Part shown: positions 1 through 10,839 of the stretch, one piece after another | Numbering within the stretch: position 1 is the first letter of the stretch | Layout: each line of letters starts with the position of its first letter | Translations under genes and position numbers: made by a program | Assembly: GCA_002256385.1 (NCBI GenBank) | Contig: NKJD01000090.1 | Span: 29,326 to 93,325 of the forward strand | DNA: 64,000 nucleotides | Source: Flavobacterium sp. BFFFF2 | Lineage (GTDB): Bacteria; Bacteroidota; Bacteroidia; Flavobacteriales; Flavobacteriaceae | Reading direction: 5' to 3' | Notes under the pieces: generated by a model | What the model was told of the DNA's origin: nothing | Seen by the model: the letters and a program-made list of their open reading frames with translations, nothing else | The model's database searches: none

Positions 1-2
1 AT

Positions 3-3000
3 GAGGTTGCTGATGCACAATACACGACTCAAATTAAACTGGTTTATAACAAAAATGAGGAGGCCGCTATTGAAGCTCAATTGTCTTCTATTGCGGAAGA
101 AACCCTCTTGTTTTTACCACATAGCACAAAGGTGGTTTTGGTTAAAAATGGACAGCTTTTATTGAATCTAAACAAATCTACTGAAGCTGATGGAAGCATA
201 AAAGTTGGTAGCAAATCATGGAAGGTACTTGCCAAAAATAATCTTGTGTTTGATGAAAAGGTTAGGTTTAACTATACCATTGCTTGGCAAGATGATTTAA
301 GCGACAATGGAATGTTTTATACCTATTTCCCCACTGATGTAGCAACAGGTTTGCCTTGTTTAATTCACGGTACATTCGATTTAACCAACAACAGAAAGGA
401 ATTAAATAAGTGTAATGAGAATGAATTTATTCTTAATCACATAGCCGAAAGTTTAGCTGAGATTGCGCACAACTATCTCAAGCCAGACAAGTTTGATTGG
501 CGAGCATTCAAATTTTTATCACCAAATTACACAAACAACAGGTCTTTTTTCAAGCCGTTTTATAATTTGGTAGTTGAAAAAAGAGAAAGCAATTACTGTT
601 ATCCTGCAGTTAATAATCAATACATCAACAAAGACAGTGCAGTATTTTATAGTAATACATTCTCTGATTGGGTTGCAGAAAACCATCTTGGTGATTCATT
701 CAAACAGTTGATAAAGTCAACAGAGTTTGATATCGAGATTAATTCCAATGATTTTAATAAATACGGTACGGATGAGTGGAGTGAAATTGCAAAAGCTATA
801 AATTCCAGAATTACTGATCATAGCCAACGTGCCAAATTAATCAAATTACTACTTGACGAGTGCCAACTAAACCTTAGTGATGAATCAAAACTGCCATTAC
901 TAATTGGTCAGGATTATACATTTGAAGCAGGCACCTATCATGAAAATGTTTTTGCTTATAGAGCAATAGATCAGAACCTTAATTTGCCTGAATTTGCGAA
1001 TATAACCTTTGTTAATACTGATTTTTATGATGAATTATTGAAGTTTTTTAGTCAAGATATCAATCAAAAAAGAGAAAATAATGAGGATGTATCAAGAACT
1101 TTAATCAGGATAATTAAACCTGTTGTTACGCTAAGACAAAATGATAGCAATGAGGTTATTCGTTATATTGTATCAGAGCTAAATAAACAAGAACAAACAG
1201 CAGACAAAATAAGGTCTTTAATACATTTTCTTTTTAATCTATTTGACGAAAATACAGAGCGAAAAAATAAACTAGCTTTTGATATTCCACTACTGAGTAG
1301 AGCGAATAAAATCACTAATTCAACCCAATTGATTTTTGGCGATGATTATGCGAGTGGACAGCATACTGAATTAATATTTGAGAATGTATATGATAACAAC
1401 AGATACTTGGCATCTAAAGATGACTTTGGTCTTAATGAATTAGATAACTCAGAACTAGTTCATTTTTTTAGTTGGTTGGGTGTACAAAATTATTTTATCG
1501 CTAAAACTAATACAATTTCAACACCAACTTCTGATAGCTATTTTCAATTTTTATTCAATGAAAAAAAGGAAGATAAACCAGATAATGCTAAAACTAACAA
1601 TATAGAACTTAAAGCTACCATTATTGAGAATCTGGCTGATTTAGAAAGGCTAAACCCCAACAATCTTTGTCTTTTATTAGAAAAATCACCATTGCTTAGG
1701 CGTGCAATAAATTTCAATAACGAACACGATTTAAATTATTTGACTTATAAATACGGTAATGCCTATGCTAAAGAAATAAACACTGGGTATTCTTATATCT
1801 ATTTTCAAATTTCCAAATTAATTGATTTCAAACAATATACACTTTCTGAAGATAGTGAATTTGAGCTACTATATCAAAAGTTTGATCTTGAAAGTGAGTT
1901 TTTTATAACCAATTTAACTAAAAGTGAAATTGAATCTCTTAAACTAACGCTAAAACGCCTTGGAGTAGCAGAATCGATAGATGATATTACCGAAGAGCGG
2001 TTAAAGTCGGTTTTAGAGAAACAAGAAGAGGTTTTTACTGAAGGGAGGGGTAGTCAGAACTTTTATAAAAAGTGTTTAGAGTTCTATTTAAAACACTCAG
2101 ATAATTTAGGAATCAGCTATTGTGATGAATATTACGGTAGAAAAGGGTTAGGTTCAGATAACTTGGAGTTGATAAGCAAGAATACTCTATATTATTCAGA
2201 CAATTATTTATTGCCCCGCAAAATCCTCAACAATTTTTATTTTATCAATCTTCCAAAAAGGGCAGGCGAAGAAAATATTAAAAATATATTTGGTGTCAAG
2301 TTGATTAAAGATGAGCTAAATGCTCTAGAAATCATTGATCAGAAAACTCATCAACTTAGCATTGATTTCAATAAGTATTTTCAATCTTTAAAGCCATTTA
2401 TTCTAGCTTATAGAATAGATGTAATGAAAGATAAAACCTCTAAACAAGCAGAAGCTAAAGCATTAAAAAAACTATCTATCATACTAGTAACTGAGTTATC
2501 TATTAAGTTCAATAATGATACAATCACACTTGAGGAAAACGAGTTTATACCAATAGGAGAAACAATTTACATTAAAACAGGGCACAAAAATAATAAAAGT
2601 GAATTGTTAAGTACGTTTGAATTTTGTGATGCCATTGCAGAGGTAGTTTGCATTGCTTTTAAAATTTCCAACCTAAAAAATACTTTTAGAAGAGTTATTA
2701 AAGATGGTATTGCTGAAACATCGCATATACTTAAAACAGACGAGAAAGAAAACCTTTTAACAGAATCAAAAGAGCTTTTGGGTATTAACTCAAATGAATT
2801 GGACTTTTGGAAAAAGATTTTTCCTAGCGAATCACTTGATGGTATCGATACTGAAGATTTTTATTCTCATCTTAAATCTAAAATGAATCTAAAACTTCCT
2901 GAAACGTTTAGTGATGTAGATTTTTCAAACCTGGGGAACAAACTTGGGGTAAATTTTCTTTCCTTTATATTGGAGCAAACTGATATGAAGTTGTATCAGT

Positions 3001-4001
3001 TAATTCAACCCAACACTTTAGGGCAATGGCATAAGGAAAACCTCGAAAATGCTATTCGAGACTATTCTCAATTGTTCAGATTCTTATTATGGCAAAAAGC
3101 AAATGTTGGAAATGTTGGTCTTAAAAAGAAGTTTCATCAAGACTATGTTAAATTCAACAATGCTTCAATTTTAGATTACTTTAAAACATTCATTGAAAAC
3201 TACAAGTATGAACTATATCCTGATTACAAGAAGGAATTATTTGAATTTGCCAATAATGAATTTGTAGTAAATCTTGGTGGTGATTTTACATCAGTCATGG
3301 ATATAGAAAATAAATATACTCGGATTATACAATCATATAACATTGGTATTGATTTAGAAGATACTGAGAAGATTATAAATGCAAATTATCCCGAGGTTTT
3401 CAGTTTGCTTTTTTTCGAAGGATTTGAAGATGAGATAAAAAATACGTTGGATCAACTTAAAACAAAAGTTGAAAACGATGATAGTGTTGGGTTGGAGGAT
3501 ACAGAAGACGAATCGGTAGTTATTATTTCCGATAGTAGAATAAAAGCCACTTCACCCAGAGTGCAAAGTCAAGGAATGACAAATGGTGATTATGCTCATA
3601 CCTCTCAAGTAAGCAAAAAGAAGGCACTTGCAGGAAAAAAAGAGGAAAATAAAGTAATCAAAGCGCTCAAAAAAGGTGGATTTGAAGTTATTCCAGTTTC
3701 AAAAACATCAGACTCTAAACATTATGATTTAGAGTACAAAAAGCCTGGCGGTGAGTGGAGGTTTCTTGAAGTGAAAAAAGATTCTGGAGGCTTCTTCTTT
3801 ATGAGTAAAGCAGAGAAAAATACTGCTATTAATGATGCTAATGTCAGAAAGTATGACATTGCTATTGTAAGTGGCAATAAAATTCACATTATTGAAAGCC
3901 CATTTTTACTCAACAATGAGACCTTTGAAAATAATACAAAGTTTTTTGCAGAGCCATCGGATTATGTTATTCATTTTAACTTAGAAAGTAACAAGGAATA
4001 G
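3..4001 (+). CDS. Giant DUF3883-ended protein, 5' end outside window (DruH-like position)
   Basis: The frame is already open at base 3, so the true start lies to the left and at least 1333 residues are visible. Most of the protein is not recognised. The last ~120 residues match the DUF3883 ('NO VEIN' C-terminal) domain: basic helix 'KKKALAGKKEENKVIKAL', then 'YDLEYKK', 'FLEVKK' and 'YDIAIVSG', a layout resembling a PD-(D/E)XK-type fold. DUF3883 proteins often carry a sacsin-like GHKL ATPase at the N-terminus; that part would be outside the window. It ends 2 nt before the DUF1998 helicase gene, so the two are almost surely co-transcribed. A large protein of unknown function upstream of a DruE-like helicase is the layout of Druantia type III (DruH-DruE). 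Equating it with DruH is inference from position and size. Confidence 0.75.
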   Translation, partial: EVADAQYTTQIKLVYNKNEEAAIEAQLSSIAEETLLFLPHSTKVVLVKNGQLLLNLNKSTEADGSIKVGSKSWKVLAKNNLVFDEKVRFNYTIAWQDDLSDNGMFYTYFPTDVATGLPCLIHGTFDLTNNRKELNKCNENEFILNHIAESLAEIAHNYLKPDKFDWRAFKFLSPNYTNNRSFFKPFYNLVVEKRESNYCYPAVNNQYINKDSAVFYSNTFSDWVAENHLGDSFKQLIKSTEFDIEINSNDFNKYGTDEWSEIAKAINSRITDHSQRAKLIKLLLDECQLNLSDESKLPLLIGQDYTFEAGTYHENVFAYRAIDQNLNLPEFANITFVNTDFYDELLKFFSQDINQKRENNEDVSRTLIRIIKPVVTLRQNDSNEVIRYIVSELNKQEQTADKIRSLIHFLFNLFDENTERKNKLAFDIPLLSRANKITNSTQLIFGDDYASGQHTELIFENVYDNNRYLASKDDFGLNELDNSELVHFFSWLGVQNYFIAKTNTISTPTSDSYFQFLFNEKKEDKPDNAKTNNIELKATIIENLADLERLNPNNLCLLLEKSPLLRRAINFNNEHDLNYLTYKYGNAYAKEINTGYSYIYFQISKLIDFKQYTLSEDSEFELLYQKFDLESEFFITNLTKSEIESLKLTLKRLGVAESIDDITEERLKSVLEKQEEVFTEGRGSQNFYKKCLEFYLKHSDNLGISYCDEYYGRKGLGSDNLELISKNTLYYSDNYLLPRKILNNFYFINLPKRAGEENIKNIFGVKLIKDELNALEIIDQKTHQLSIDFNKYFQSLKPFILAYRIDVMKDKTSKQAEAKALKKLSIILVTELSIKFNNDTITLEENEFIPIGETIYIKTGHKNNKSELLSTFEFCDAIAEVVCIAFKISNLKNTFRRVIKDGIAETSHILKTDEKENLLTESKELLGINSNELDFWKKIFPSESLDGIDTEDFYSHLKSKMNLKLPETFSDVDFSNLGNKLGVNFLSFILEQTDMKLYQLIQPNTLGQWHKENLENAIRDYSQLFRFLLWQKANVGNVGLKKKFHQDYVKFNNASILDYFKTFIENYKYELYPDYKKELFEFANNEFVVNLGGDFTSVMDIENKYTRIIQSYNIGIDLEDTEKIINANYPEVFSLLFFEGFEDEIKNTLDQLKTKVENDDSVGLEDTEDESVVIISDSRIKATSPRVQSQGMTNGDYAHTSQVSKKKALAGKKEENKVIKALKKGGFEVIPVSKTSDSKHYDLEYKKPGGEWRFLEVKKDSGGFFFMSKAEKNTAINDANVRKYDIAIVSGNKIHIIESPFLLNNETFENNTKFFAEPSDYVIHFNLESNKE

Positions 4002-4003
4002 AT

Positions 4004-7000
4004 ATGTTACCACTCCAACAAGCATACGAAGTACAACATTCCATACTGGAATATCTTAAAGCCACTTTTAGCTTTAAAGATAAAACATTGCATGAGGCAT
4101 TTTACAAATTTGTAACTGATGCTGATGATGGTATTTTTAAAGGACCTTATGTTTCATTGAAATTGCCATTCGTGAAAGCAAGCGAGGATGAACACATTCC
4201 TTTGCAAATTGCACCTGGATTTCCGCCTTATGATCATCAATTTAAGGCATTTAAACGACTAACTACACAGAATAATCATAAGCCCCAATCTACTTTGGTT
4301 ACAACAGGTACATCATCTGGTAAAACAGAATGTTTTTTGTACCCAATATTGGACCACTGCTATAAAAATATAGATAGAAAAGGTATTAAGGTAATTATTC
4401 TTTATCCAATGAATGCCTTGGCAACTGACCAGGCTAAGCGTTTGGCAGAAACCATTTGGGGCGATGATAGATTAAATGGGAAAATTACTGCAGGCTTGTT
4501 TATTGGTGAAGGAAAAGACAAGAAAAAGTTCCCTAAAGAAATGGGTGAAAACCACATCATCGAAAACAGGGATACCATTATTGAAAACCCACCTGATATT
4601 TTATTGACCAACTTTAAGATGTTGGACTATGCCTTATTGCGTAACAACTATCACAACCTTTGGAACTATAATTTAGAAGATCCTTCTTTACTCCAATTCT
4701 TAGTATTGGATGAATTGCACACCTATGATGGTGCTCAAGGAACTGATGTAGCAAATCTAATCCGCAGATTAAAATTGAAATTAGGCATTGCCAAAGGGCA
4801 GGTATGTGCAGTAGGGACTTCAGCTACTATTGGTTCGGGTGAGGATTCTATTCAACTACTTATTGAATATGCTGAAAAGGTATTTGGAGAAGAATTTGAC
4901 AAGGAAGCCATCATAACCGAAAACAGGGTATTAGTAAATGATTTTTTTGAACTGCCAGATGATAGTTTAGAGAAATACATACCCCGTCAGATTGGTTTAC
5001 TGGAAAGTCGCTTAAAAGAAAATGAAACATACTCAAACTATATTGCAAGGCAGAAACGCTTATGGCAAATGCCGGATAGTTTAGATGAAGTGCAGTTGGG
5101 AGAAGAGTTAAAGAAATTGAAGTTGATGAAAGATTTAATTTCATTAACAAGTAGCAACATTGTAAAATTAGCGGAACTTCTTGAAAAATTGGCAGATGTA
5201 AATTCAGATTTTAAAAGATTAGCAGAGTGGGATGCCTACAATGAATTAAGTCCAAGAGAAGAAGTAATCAATTCATTATTGGCTTTAATTAGTGAAGCAA
5301 AGATTGGAGGTTCAAAAAAATTTCCATTCCTTTATTTACAAATACAAATTTGGATAAGAGAATTGAGTGGTGTTTTAAGAGAAATCAATGAGGATCCAAA
5401 ATTCACATGGAAAGACAAAGTTGGCGATAAATATGACCCCAAAGCTTTACCATCCTATTACTGTAGAGAGTGTGGAGCAAGTGGTTGGTTAGGCGTAAAA
5501 GACGATAACAAGAACCATTTCTTTCACGACCCTAATCAAGTATATGAATATTTCTTTAGTAATCATAAGAATATTTATTTCATCAATACGCCAAATCACA
5601 AGCATATAGATGAGTATGAACCCAACAACCAAATAAACGACTGGATGCACATAGCTGACATGAGCTTGCATGAAAGAGAAAGTGAACATACCATCAGAAT
5701 ACATGCAGTAAGGAAGTTAAAGGAAACGAGGTCAAGGCATGTTTGCCCGGAATGTAATACCGAAAATGCAATGGGTATTATCGGGACAAGGGTTGCTACC
5801 TTATCTTCCATAACAGTGAGTCAGGTGTTGGCATCCGACCTAGACCCAAGACCTGAAAAATATCGTAAAATATTAGCCTTTACAAACAGTGTGCAAGATG
5901 CAGCACATCAGGCAGGTTTTGTTGAAGCTAGAAATTACCGTTTTACTTTCAGGGCATCCTTACAAAAAATAATTAATCAAAATCAAGGGCCTGTTCGAAT
6001 TTCGGAATTGCAAAATCAATTTACTGATTATTGGAAGGATCATTCAGATTCAACTGGACTGAATCAGGAAGAAGCCTTTTATTACCGGTTTTTCCCAGCT
6101 GATTATCATGGAAAGGCAGATATTGATATTGATTACCGTGATGCTGCAAAAAAATTCATCCCAACTTTCAAAAAAGAGTTTGACACCAGAATGCATTGGG
6201 AAGTTTTATCTGAATTTGGTTACAATGCCATGATTGGTAGAACGTTAGAAAAATCAGGTGCTTCTGCTGTAAAATTTGATGAAGGAAAAATCAGAGAAAT
6301 ATATCCTGCTATGCAGGAATGGTTGAATCAGAATAACCTGGCCATGATTGAGGAAGGAGATTTACAACCTTTTATAAATGGTATTTTACATAGGATTAGA
6401 ACACGAGGTGGCATTGATCACGAGTATTTAACAAAATTTAGGACTGCATCATTAAAGCTTTGGGATTTGAATTGGATGAATGATAACAGACATTTTTTAA
6501 ATAAAATGTTTCATCAAAGAGCTAGGTTTCCAAGATTATTAGCTATTAAATCACATGGACAGGGCCTTTTAGATTCAACTTTTACCAACACAAACAATTG
6601 GTACAGAAATTATTTTATCAAATCATTTCCTTTTGCTTCAAATTATCATGGCTTGGTAAACGATTTTTTTAGTAAGCTGATAGAAACGTTTGCAACGGTT
6701 GGTTTAATGAACAAATTGGGTGTGGAAGAAAATGAAAATTATGCAATTGAACCAAGTATAATTTTGGTTGAAAATAAGGTTGCTAATCATGTTTGTGATA
6801 CCTGTAGTTCAAAATTATACGTTGCAGCTTCTGATACTATTTCAATACATACAAAATGCTTGGATTATACCTGTACAGGCACATACAGCCAAATTCAGAA
6901 GAGCAAACCAAATTATTATCAGTTGGTGTATAACCGAAATTTGTCTCCTCGTATTTATGCATCTGAACATACCGGTATTTTAGAAAGGAAGGATAGAGAA

Positions 7001-10000
7001 AACAAAGAAATAGATTTCAAAGAAAGACCGAAGTACAATTCGTTAAACACCATCGTTGCCACATCTACTCTTGAAATGGGTATTGATATAGGTACTTTAA
7101 ATACAGCTATCAATAATTCTGTTCCACCTTTGACTTCCAATTTCCTGCAAAGGGTTGGTCGTGCAGGTCGTACATCAGGTTCAGCATTAATTACAAATTT
7201 TGCTCAAAGCAAGGCACACGATTTATTTTATTATGGCGAGCCAAAAGATATGATGGAAGGAGAAATAGCAACACCGGGTTGCTACCTTGAAGCAAAAGAT
7301 ATTTTATTCCGCCACTTTCTTGCCTATTGTTTAGACAATTGGTCATCTGCGGATCCCAAGAAAAACAGTATTCCGGGCAGGTTGATTTCACTCCAATTGT
7401 CTAGAGCAGATTTATCAGCACCCGAATTTTTAGCCAATAGAATAATTTCTTTTATTAAAGCAAATGAAAAGTACCTATTAGTTCAATTTATTGATTTTTA
7501 TAAGGATGATTTAAAGGAAGAAAGTAAAGTATTAGATTCTCTTAAATCATTTTTACTAGAAGAAGGATTTTACCTTAGGTTAAAAGATGTGTTCACAAAA
7601 TTAAAGGATGAATATAAATACATTACTCAAACTGTCAAGGAAATTGATGCAGCAATAAGGTTGTTACCCAATGATGAAGAAAGGAAGGGGTTAGAAGTGG
7701 AGAAAAAAGCATTATGGGGTTTAAAGAGATTATTGGACAAACGTTCAATTCTTGAACATTTAACCAATGTGGGCTTATTGCCAAACTATGCTTTCCCAGA
7801 AACAGGGGTTACTTTAAATGCCTGGGTAAAATCAAACAAAGCAAAAGCAAGCGATAATATTCCTACAGATAAACAATTTGAGATTGTAAGGTCATCAAAG
7901 TCTGCAATCCGTGAGTTTGCTCCTGATAATCTCTTCTATTCGCAAGGTTTCAAATTTGCTGTCTCGGGTCTGAATACTTACGATTGGAAAGATGTTGGAA
8001 CCTTACTAGTAAAGAGGTTTTGTTCAAATTGTGACCACATAGCTGATAAAGTACCTTCAACTGAAGCACATTGTCCTAAATGTGGTGATTCTTCTTGGGC
8101 TTCAGATAAAAATCAACATGTTTTTGTAAAATTAAGTAGTGTTAAGTCGGTAAACTTTCGCGACAAATCGTCATTGGATGATAGCTCAGATGATAGAGAT
8201 TCTAACATTTACAGAATTTCAAAACACCTTAAATTCGACAGCAAATCTTTTCAGGGTGCATGGGGTATGAAAGAAATTCCCTTTGGAATTGAATATGTAA
8301 AAAACGTTGATATAATTGAATTAAATCTTGGTCTTTCATCTGCTGTTAATGCCAATAAAGTTATAATTAATCAGCATGAAGATGTCCCACACCATGGCTT
8401 TGTTACTTGCAAGCAATGTGGTAAAAGTTCTTCCAAGTTTAATCAACGTGACTACAAATTTCATTTTGGCTATTGTAAGCATAAGGATAGAGAGTATACC
8501 GGTATAAAGGACGATGTTTTTGAAGAAGTATTCTTATTCAGGGAAATTAAAACGGAGGCATTAAAAGTATTGTTACCAGTGCAGGAATTTGAAAGCGAGG
8601 CCACAATAAATATGTTCAAAGCCGGGTTGGAGTTAGGATTAAAAAAATACTACAAAGGAAATCCGCAACATTTAAGTATTATTAATTATTCTGAATATAA
8701 TGCAAAGAATAGCCGCTTTGATAAATACCTTGTGTTGTACGACAATATTCCAGGTGGTACTGGCTATTTAGAAAAACTATTTAGTCCTGCTGATTTTACA
8801 TCAGTAATATCAAAAGCATATGAAGCCATTAGGGATTGCAGTTGTAAAGCTAAAGGAAAAGATGGCTGCTATCGCTGTATTTACACCTATTCCAATCAAT
8901 TTATTCAAGATGAACTGAGCAGGGTAAAAGCTGAAATTTTATTTAAGAAAATAGTTGACAAATCAGATGCCTGGGAAACCTATACAACTGGCTTAGGTGC
9001 CTTAACAAGTAATGGCCAAATTGAAGAAAGCGAATTAGAAGAAAGATTTATTAGAAGTCTACGTAATCATCTCCAAAATCAGAATCCACAGGATTTTAAA
9101 TTCGAAGATTTTATAGAAAATGGTATTGTCAATTATAAATTCAAGATTACTTCCGGTGATTATTCTTACTATTATGTTATAAGACCTCAATATGAATTAG
9201 GGCCAACAAACGGAGTTAAATACAACACCCGTTCTGATTTTTATATTTCAATAAGCAGTATTGAAAAAGGCGGAACGGCAATCGAAGATGATGATGTTTT
9301 ATCATCAGTAAAAGGAATTGCAATCTACTTGGATGGCTATACTTTCCATGCAACAGAGGAGAATTGCAGGTTTTTTGACGATTTGAAAAAACGTGTGGCT
9401 ATAGTCGAATCAAATTCAATAATTAGTTGGTCTTTAACCTGGTCGGATATTGAGAAATTTGATGCCATTGAAAAAGAAAATGACAATCAATCCAAAGAAT
9501 TTAAAAGAGATGACTTATTTATTGATAAAGTAAAATACAGGAGCTCGGTTGATGCTTTTCGTCAGATACTTGGCAATGCATACCTAAATGATTCATTGAT
9601 TGCTTGTAAAAACTCTTTTGAAAGATTATTGTGGCTTTTATCAAATCCAATTGAGGCAAATGCAAGACAAAGGAAGATTGGATTAATGCTTGCATTACAT
9701 CAACAGCAATTCGGCAACCCTTCAAATGACAATGATACCATTGATGAAATATTAAATGATCCTTTAAAGATTATAGACAATTCATTAAAAGCAAATGACA
9801 AGTCAAATGGTAATTTTTATGTGTTGCCTGAAGTTTCCTTAGCGGCTGATTTTGTTTTGACAAAAGTAGCTGTTAAAATTTCGAATCTTTCGGTTAAGTC
9901 AAGCATTTCAGTAAATGAGGCGCACAAAAATATTGATAAAGGAAATTGGGAAGCATTTTGGCAGTTATTTAATTTAATTCAAGACAATGTTAATGTTTTG

Positions 10001-10006
10001 GCTTAA
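4004..10006 (+). CDS. DruE-like giant DEAD/DEAH helicase with DUF1998 domain
   Basis: A 2000-residue SF2 helicase. Visible motifs: Walker A 'TTGTSSGKTE' (~residues 100-109), 'VLDELHTYDGAQGTD' (~235), 'GTSATIG' (~270), helicase-C 'STLEMGIDIG' (~1021) and 'QRVGRAGRTSG' (~1049). The C-terminal DUF1998 signature is 'LYDNIPGGTGYLEKLF' (~1577-1592) followed by a Cys cluster 'CSCKAKGKDGCYRC' (~1611-1624). Further CxxC pairs near 487, 580 and 930 suggest inserted zinc ribbons. DUF1998 helicases of this size are the shared DruE component of Druantia anti-phage systems; DISARM splits a comparable helicase and DUF1998 over DrmA and DrmB. It starts 2 nt after the DUF3883 gene. The helicase call is firm; the Druantia assignment rests on length and partner. 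Confidence 0.88.
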   Translation: MLPLQQAYEVQHSILEYLKATFSFKDKTLHEAFYKFVTDADDGIFKGPYVSLKLPFVKASEDEHIPLQIAPGFPPYDHQFKAFKRLTTQNNHKPQSTLVTTGTSSGKTECFLYPILDHCYKNIDRKGIKVIILYPMNALATDQAKRLAETIWGDDRLNGKITAGLFIGEGKDKKKFPKEMGENHIIENRDTIIENPPDILLTNFKMLDYALLRNNYHNLWNYNLEDPSLLQFLVLDELHTYDGAQGTDVANLIRRLKLKLGIAKGQVCAVGTSATIGSGEDSIQLLIEYAEKVFGEEFDKEAIITENRVLVNDFFELPDDSLEKYIPRQIGLLESRLKENETYSNYIARQKRLWQMPDSLDEVQLGEELKKLKLMKDLISLTSSNIVKLAELLEKLADVNSDFKRLAEWDAYNELSPREEVINSLLALISEAKIGGSKKFPFLYLQIQIWIRELSGVLREINEDPKFTWKDKVGDKYDPKALPSYYCRECGASGWLGVKDDNKNHFFHDPNQVYEYFFSNHKNIYFINTPNHKHIDEYEPNNQINDWMHIADMSLHERESEHTIRIHAVRKLKETRSRHVCPECNTENAMGIIGTRVATLSSITVSQVLASDLDPRPEKYRKILAFTNSVQDAAHQAGFVEARNYRFTFRASLQKIINQNQGPVRISELQNQFTDYWKDHSDSTGLNQEEAFYYRFFPADYHGKADIDIDYRDAAKKFIPTFKKEFDTRMHWEVLSEFGYNAMIGRTLEKSGASAVKFDEGKIREIYPAMQEWLNQNNLAMIEEGDLQPFINGILHRIRTRGGIDHEYLTKFRTASLKLWDLNWMNDNRHFLNKMFHQRARFPRLLAIKSHGQGLLDSTFTNTNNWYRNYFIKSFPFASNYHGLVNDFFSKLIETFATVGLMNKLGVEENENYAIEPSIILVENKVANHVCDTCSSKLYVAASDTISIHTKCLDYTCTGTYSQIQKSKPNYYQLVYNRNLSPRIYASEHTGILERKDRENKEIDFKERPKYNSLNTIVATSTLEMGIDIGTLNTAINNSVPPLTSNFLQRVGRAGRTSGSALITNFAQSKAHDLFYYGEPKDMMEGEIATPGCYLEAKDILFRHFLAYCLDNWSSADPKKNSIPGRLISLQLSRADLSAPEFLANRIISFIKANEKYLLVQFIDFYKDDLKEESKVLDSLKSFLLEEGFYLRLKDVFTKLKDEYKYITQTVKEIDAAIRLLPNDEERKGLEVEKKALWGLKRLLDKRSILEHLTNVGLLPNYAFPETGVTLNAWVKSNKAKASDNIPTDKQFEIVRSSKSAIREFAPDNLFYSQGFKFAVSGLNTYDWKDVGTLLVKRFCSNCDHIADKVPSTEAHCPKCGDSSWASDKNQHVFVKLSSVKSVNFRDKSSLDDSSDDRDSNIYRISKHLKFDSKSFQGAWGMKEIPFGIEYVKNVDIIELNLGLSSAVNANKVIINQHEDVPHHGFVTCKQCGKSSSKFNQRDYKFHFGYCKHKDREYTGIKDDVFEEVFLFREIKTEALKVLLPVQEFESEATINMFKAGLELGLKKYYKGNPQHLSIINYSEYNAKNSRFDKYLVLYDNIPGGTGYLEKLFSPADFTSVISKAYEAIRDCSCKAKGKDGCYRCIYTYSNQFIQDELSRVKAEILFKKIVDKSDAWETYTTGLGALTSNGQIEESELEERFIRSLRNHLQNQNPQDFKFEDFIENGIVNYKFKITSGDYSYYYVIRPQYELGPTNGVKYNTRSDFYISISSIEKGGTAIEDDDVLSSVKGIAIYLDGYTFHATEENCRFFDDLKKRVAIVESNSIISWSLTWSDIEKFDAIEKENDNQSKEFKRDDLFIDKVKYRSSVDAFRQILGNAYLNDSLIACKNSFERLLWLLSNPIEANARQRKIGLMLALHQQQFGNPSNDNDTIDEILNDPLKIIDNSLKANDKSNGNFYVLPEVSLAADFVLTKVAVKISNLSVKSSISVNEAHKNIDKGNWEAFWQLFNLIQDNVNVLA

Positions 10007-10023
10007 GTTAAAATTGGATTTGG

Positions 10024-10839
10024 TTATAAATGGTTATTTATCAGGCCAACTGCCCACTTCTCGATCTCTTTGGATTCCTCAAATACAAATTCCTGCCCAC
10101 GTCCAACCGACTGGAAATGATTCGGGTCATTAATTTTGGCATCTTTGCCATGATGTGATATTTTTTTATTTTTAAAAAACTTGTCCAATTTCCAGTTGGA
10201 ACGTTTGCCTGGATTTGATAAAATCAGATCTTCCGAAAAGGTAAAAATGCCAAAAGTTTCTTTTAAACCAATACTTGAAGCCTCTGCCGCCGGGTATAAA
10301 GTATTATTTGAATTATCTTGAAGGTGTTTATTTATTACATGGGTATGTTTGGAAGCCCACTCTGGAATTTTATCATTCTCCACTTTTATTGGTTTCCCGG
10401 TTTCAAGGAATCCCCATAACATATGGAATCCCTCTGGATTTTTCTTATTAGATGTGTATGCATATTTTCCATTTACAATTGATCCAAATTGAAACCAGCC
10501 AAAGAAAAGAAATAAATCCTTTTCACATACATTTTCATTGGATAAGTGTGTTTGCGAAGAATCATCCTGTCCAAAAACACCTCTCCATCCTTTAGGCCTT
10601 TTGGTCCCATAAATATTAGGGTTTAAATCTGGGTCAACATGAGCTTCAGAAAATTGATGGATACCGATGTCATGGAATAGGGTATCATAATTGACTCCCA
10701 TAGGAGTTAATAGGTCTTTATAGAAAACTCCAGTATTGGCTTGTGGGATTGGGAAGGTGATAATTTTATTTTCTACAACCAAACTTGGTTTGCCTCCAGA
10801 AGTTGAATCGAACCCTTTTCTGCTAAATATTATTTTCAT
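10024..10839 (-). CDS. Nmad3 (nucleotide modification associated domain 3) family protein
   Basis: A 271-residue protein whose N-terminus 'MKIIFSRKGFDSTSGG' and following 'PIPQANTG' are typical of the Nmad3 family, predicted from comparative genomics to act in or near DNA base-modification and anti-phage pathways; its reaction is not established. Later motifs such as 'KRPKGWRGVFGQDDSSQTHL' and 'LFLFFGWFQFG' fit a family-wide conserved core. The ATG overlaps the stop of the upstream nuclease-like gene by 4 nt (ATGA), so the two are translationally coupled. It ends 18 bp from the convergent stop of the DUF1998 helicase gene. No signal peptide or membrane segment is seen. The family call is by recognition of the N-terminal signature only. 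Confidence 0.72.
   Translation of the reverse strand: MKIIFSRKGFDSTSGGKPSLVVENKIITFPIPQANTGVFYKDLLTPMGVNYDTLFHDIGIHQFSEAHVDPDLNPNIYGTKRPKGWRGVFGQDDSSQTHLSNENVCEKDLFLFFGWFQFGSIVNGKYAYTSNKKNPEGFHMLWGFLETGKPIKVENDKIPEWASKHTHVINKHLQDNSNNTLYPAAEASSIGLKETFGIFTFSEDLILSNPGKRSNWKLDKFFKNKKISHHGKDAKINDPNHFQSVGRGQEFVFEESKEIEKWAVGLINNHL

Noticed and set aside
10800..10820. GAATCGAACCCTT near the Nmad3 start as a copy of the tRNA 3' end (left attachment site)
   Set aside because: Only about ten bases resemble the T arm, and it lies inside the coding sequence of Nmad3, so it is most likely chance.
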